Shown here in pieces: positions 6,286-8,426 of a DNA stretch of 8,426 bases. The notes beneath the pieces are model-generated. The model was not told the origin of the DNA and did no database searches. It saw nothing but the letters and a program-made list of their open reading frames with translations. A program made the position numbers and the translations under genes. Position 1 is the first letter of the stretch. Each line of letters opens with the position of its first letter. Source of the stretch: an uncultured Lachnospiraceae bacterium (GTDB taxonomy: Bacteria > Bacillota > Clostridia > Lachnospirales > Lachnospiraceae); NCBI GenBank assembly GCA_945787485.1, contig CALZHV010000087.1:1-8426 (forward strand). Direction: 5' to 3'.

Positions 6286-8048
6286 TATTCAAGTTCCTCC
6301 TTTGACAGCTGTGAGTAAGCAATTTCCTTGTATACTTCACAGTTCTTAAGCAACTCTTTATGAGTACCCATGCCTACAATTTCACCGTCATCAAGTACAA
6401 TAATCTTATCTGCATTTATTATTGTACCTATACGCTGAGCAACAACAAGCTTTGTTATTCCTTTTGTTTTCTTCTCAAGCTCTTCCCTTAAGACTCTGTC
6501 GGTTCTGTAGTCTAAGGCTGAGAATGAATCATCAAAAATAAATATTTCCGGTTTTCTGCATATTGCTCTCGCTATCGAAACTCTTTGTTTTTGTCCTCCC
6601 GAAATATTTGTACCCCCCTGTGACAATCTGGCATTTATTCCGCCATCAAGATTATCTATAAATTCTTTTGCCTGTGCAATCTGAGCCGCAAGCTCTATAT
6701 CCTCGTTAGTCGTCTTGGCTTTTCCATTGTCACCATAACCTATATTTTCAGCTACACTCCCTGTAAATATTACGGTTTTTTGTGATACATATCCTATTCG
6801 GTTTCTAAGATTTTTCTTCTTGTAATCCTTAACATTAATTCCATCAACAAGAATTTCACCTTCCGTAACATCATAAAATCTCGGAATAAGATTGATAAGT
6901 GAGCTCTTTCCGCTACCTGTAGCTCCGATAAATGCTACCATTTCTCCGGGTTCAGCCGTAAATGATATATTTGACAGAACATCTTCTGCAGCATCAGGAT
7001 ATCTGAAGCTTACATTATTGAAAACGATTCTTCCGTGCTCCTTTGTATCCTTATCAAATTCTCCGTCTTCAATTGATGTTTTTGTTTCGAGCACTTCATA
7101 AATACGTTTTGCTGCAACTGAAGCTCTTGGAATAAATACAAATATTACACTTATCATTGTAAATGCCATAATTACCTGCATAGCATATGCGGAATATGTA
7201 ACCATATCTGCAAATAATGTAATCTTATCCTCCAAAACGGCTTCATTAATCAGATAGACACCTACCCAGTATACAGCGAGATTCAATCCGTTCATTATCA
7301 ACATCATTACAGGTGACATTGCTGCCATAATTCTTCCCGTAAAAAGGTGAGCGTCTGTAATATCATGGTTTGCCTTGTCAAATTTGTCTGTCTGATATTC
7401 CTCAGCATTGTATGCCCTTACAACTCTTATTCCGGTAAGGTTTTCTCTCATAATACGGTTTATATTATCATTTAATGTCTGTATTATTTTAAATTTAGGC
7501 ATGGCAACTACAACTATTACCGTTATCATAATCAACATTATCAAAACTGCTACAGTTGTAACCATGCTCCATTGCCAGCTTTTATCTATTATTTTTCCAA
7601 TTGCAAAAACAGCAAGTATAGGTGCTTTTATTATAACCTGCATTCCCATTACTATAACCATCTGCACCTGATTGACATCATTGGTGGATCTTGTTATAAG
7701 ACTTGCCGTCTGAAACTTATTTATCTCAGCCATGGAAAAGCTTTCAACCTTATCAAAAAGTCTGGCTCTTAGCATCATTGAAGAATTGGCTGCTATTCGT
7801 GAAGAAAAAAATGCAGTTGCCACTGTAACAACCATACTTCCGAGTGCACACAAAAGCATTTTTGCACCCTGCAGCCATATATCTCCCATATCAGCAGTTC
7901 CCGTAACCGCAAGTGCAATATCTGTCGTTATTTCCTGCATATAATCCGGGAGCTTAAGCTCCAACCAGACAGAAGCAACAATAAGTACAATACATATCAG
8001 TGCTCTCATCTTGTCCTTTACGGATAAATCTCTTATAACCTTAAACAT
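6285..8048 (-). CDS. ABC exporter half-transporter, degenerate-site subunit (multidrug/lipid type)
   Basis: This 587-residue protein has an N-terminal six-helix exporter membrane domain (hydrophobic stretches near 16-30, 62-82, 138-152, 162-183, 246-266 and 289-306) followed by an ATPase domain. Motifs are Walker A GATGSGKS (375-382), Q-loop Gln423, an intact signature ISGGQ (482-486), Walker B IFIFDD (502-507) and D-loop SALD (510-513). Asp507 stands where exporters normally have the catalytic Glu, and Gln538 stands in place of the switch-loop His. Both changes are those of the degenerate subunit in BmrC/TM287-type heterodimers. It should pair with the next gene: its own intact signature completes the partner's active site. 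The ATG follows AGGAG (8060-8064) with a long 11-nt gap. An in-frame TAA lies a few codons upstream with no ATG, GTG or TTG between, so the start is well bounded. A repeat-flanked promoter precedes it. Confidence 0.92.
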   Translation of the reverse strand: MFKVIRDLSVKDKMRALICIVLIVASVWLELKLPDYMQEITTDIALAVTGTADMGDIWLQGAKMLLCALGSMVVTVATAFFSSRIAANSSMMLRARLFDKVESFSMAEINKFQTASLITRSTNDVNQVQMVIVMGMQVIIKAPILAVFAIGKIIDKSWQWSMVTTVAVLIMLIMITVIVVVAMPKFKIIQTLNDNINRIMRENLTGIRVVRAYNAEEYQTDKFDKANHDITDAHLFTGRIMAAMSPVMMLIMNGLNLAVYWVGVYLINEAVLEDKITLFADMVTYSAYAMQVIMAFTMISVIFVFIPRASVAAKRIYEVLETKTSIEDGEFDKDTKEHGRIVFNNVSFRYPDAAEDVLSNISFTAEPGEMVAFIGATGSGKSSLINLIPRFYDVTEGEILVDGINVKDYKKKNLRNRIGYVSQKTVIFTGSVAENIGYGDNGKAKTTNEDIELAAQIAQAKEFIDNLDGGINARLSQGGTNISGGQKQRVSIARAICRKPEIFIFDDSFSALDYRTDRVLREELEKKTKGITKLVVAQRIGTIINADKIIVLDDGEIVGMGTHKELLKNCEVYKEIAYSQLSKEELE

Positions 8049-8079
8049 TTTCCAATCATCTCCTATTGCTTAAAATAAT

Positions 8080-8157
8080 AATCCTCTGTGCATATTTACC
8101 GATTATAACATAGCAGCTTAAATTCAACTAGATAAATCCGGTAAATCACAGAGGATT
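8080..8157. repeat. Two-part inverted repeat flanking the exporter promoter
   Basis: Outer arms AATCCTCTGTG (8080-8090) and CACAGAGGATT (8147-8157) are perfect 11-bp complements. Inner arms TTTACCG (8095-8101) and CGGTAAA (8139-8145) are perfect 7-bp complements, separated from the outer arms by 4 nt on one side and 1 nt on the other. The 37-nt core (8102-8138) contains the -10 element. On the minus-strand RNA the second outer arm is followed by a U-rich stretch (ATTATTTT). It may be a pair of operator sites, a large-loop terminator for the upstream gene, or both. The repeat is seen directly; function is inferred. Confidence 0.8.
8102..8110 (-). promoter_or_regulatory. Extended -10 promoter element of the exporter operon
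   Basis: The minus strand reads TGTTATAAT, a consensus -10 hexamer (8102-8107) with the upstream TG of an extended -10. No good -35 is visible: the hexamer at 17 nt is TAGTTG (8125-8130), and TTGAAT (8122-8127) is only 14 nt away. Transcription would start near 8095, within the inner arm of the inverted repeat, leaving a leader of about 47 nt that carries one outer arm and the ribosome site. Confidence 0.55.
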
Positions 8158-8185
8158 TAACATTTTTTTCACATTCCGGGAATAT

Positions 8186-8426
8186 TTATTTTTTTGTTAT
8201 CTTTTCATTTTCGCAATCAAGCAGCATTCTGTCCATCATGCAGACTCTCTGATATATCTTTTCACCACATCCAATAGCTGCAGGTATGCCAAACTCTGCA
8301 CATCTTATTGCCATATGTGACGCAGCTCCACCATATTTGGTAACAAATCCGGCAATTCTTTTTGCAAATATCCAGTCATATCCGGGATCCGCTTTTGTAA
8401 GAACAACTATTTTTCCTTCTATATCA
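8186..8426 (-). CDS. PEP-utilising enzyme, C-terminal phosphohistidine (swivelling) domain; 5' end outside window
   Basis: The visible 79 codons (frame beginning at 8425, TAA at 8186-8188) end a protein of the PEP synthase / pyruvate phosphate dikinase superfamily. The sequence KADPGYDWIFAKRIAGFVTK (11-30) is followed by YGGAASHMAIRCAEFGIPAAIG (31-52). His37 in GGAASHMAIR is the expected phosphorylated residue of the mobile domain, and GIPAAIG is the conserved strand and turn after it. The domain carries phosphate between an ATP-grasp nucleotide site and a substrate site. Here it is at the very C-terminus, as in rifampin phosphotransferases and some PEP-synthase-like proteins of polysaccharide loci, and unlike classical PpsA or PpdK where a PEP/pyruvate barrel follows. 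The substrate cannot be assigned without the missing N-terminal part. No clear terminator follows other than the large inverted repeat at 8080-8157. Confidence 0.82.
   Translation of the reverse strand, partial: DIEGKIVVLTKADPGYDWIFAKRIAGFVTKYGGAASHMAIRCAEFGIPAAIGCGEKIYQRVCMMDRMLLDCENEKITKK

Noticed and set aside
149..7944. Many plus-strand open frames of 60-135 codons, such as those at 3663-4070 and 3875-4153
   Set aside because: They lie antisense to clearly identified genes, lack family-like sequence, and several are low-complexity Ser or Leu runs produced by the antisense of Glu/Asp codons in the bactofilin gene.
6285..8048. First exporter subunit as a decayed pseudogene because of its catalytic substitutions
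   Set aside because: The frame is intact, all other motifs are present, and Glu-to-Asp with His-to-Gln is the regular pattern of the degenerate subunit in heterodimeric exporters.
8080..8157. Miniature inverted-repeat transposable element
   Set aside because: The arms resemble a MITE in layout, but I find no matching target-site duplication at the flanks and no second copy in the window; the placement around a promoter is better explained by regulation or termination.
8173..8183. ATTCCGGGAAT followed by a T-run on the plus strand as a terminator
   Set aside because: The stem is only 4 bp with a 3-nt loop, and the T-run is on the plus strand, where no gene ends; on the minus strand no U-tract follows.

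Overview
This window reads as low-GC Firmicutes DNA, most likely Clostridia and plausibly Lachnospiraceae. The reasons are AT-rich sequence, strong GGAGG-type ribosome sites, the pyrH-frr-uppS-cdsA-dxr gene order, and a bactofilin gene directly ahead of pyrH. The taxonomic call is inference. Every gene I can support lies on the minus strand, so transcription runs from high to low coordinates.

Region 1 (8426 to 8186) is the C-terminal 79 residues of a PEP-utilising enzyme (phosphohistidine swivelling domain). Region 2 (8185 to 8049) is a 137-nt intergenic stretch. It holds a two-part inverted repeat (11 bp plus 7 bp arms) that encloses an extended -10 promoter. Region 3 (8048 to 4456) is a two-gene ABC exporter operon whose stop and start overlap as TAATG. 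The two half-transporters have complementary active-site substitutions: the first lacks the catalytic Glu and the switch His, and the second has an LSAGQ signature. This is typical of an asymmetric heterodimeric exporter.

Region 4 (4455 to 1) starts with a second extended -10 promoter and a 400-residue bactofilin-like protein. About 240 very acidic residues separate its short N-terminal amphipathic peptide from its C-terminal beta-helix. It is followed, with short gaps and no visible terminator, by pyrH (UMP kinase), frr (ribosome recycling factor), uppS (undecaprenyl diphosphate synthase, TTG start), cdsA (CDP-diacylglycerol synthase) and dxr (DXP reductoisomerase; the window ends after 109 codons). 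Dxr feeds the MEP isoprenoid pathway, UppS makes the C55 lipid carrier for wall polymers, CdsA makes the phospholipid precursor, PyrH makes the UDP needed for nucleotide sugars and CTP, and Frr serves translation. A bactofilin at the head of this envelope-precursor operon suggests, but does not prove, a link between the cytoskeletal polymer and envelope synthesis.

No RNA genes, CRISPR arrays, insertion sequences or integrase-type genes were seen. The plus strand shows only shadow frames. The most distinctive items are the bactofilin architecture and the repeat-flanked promoter of the exporter operon.
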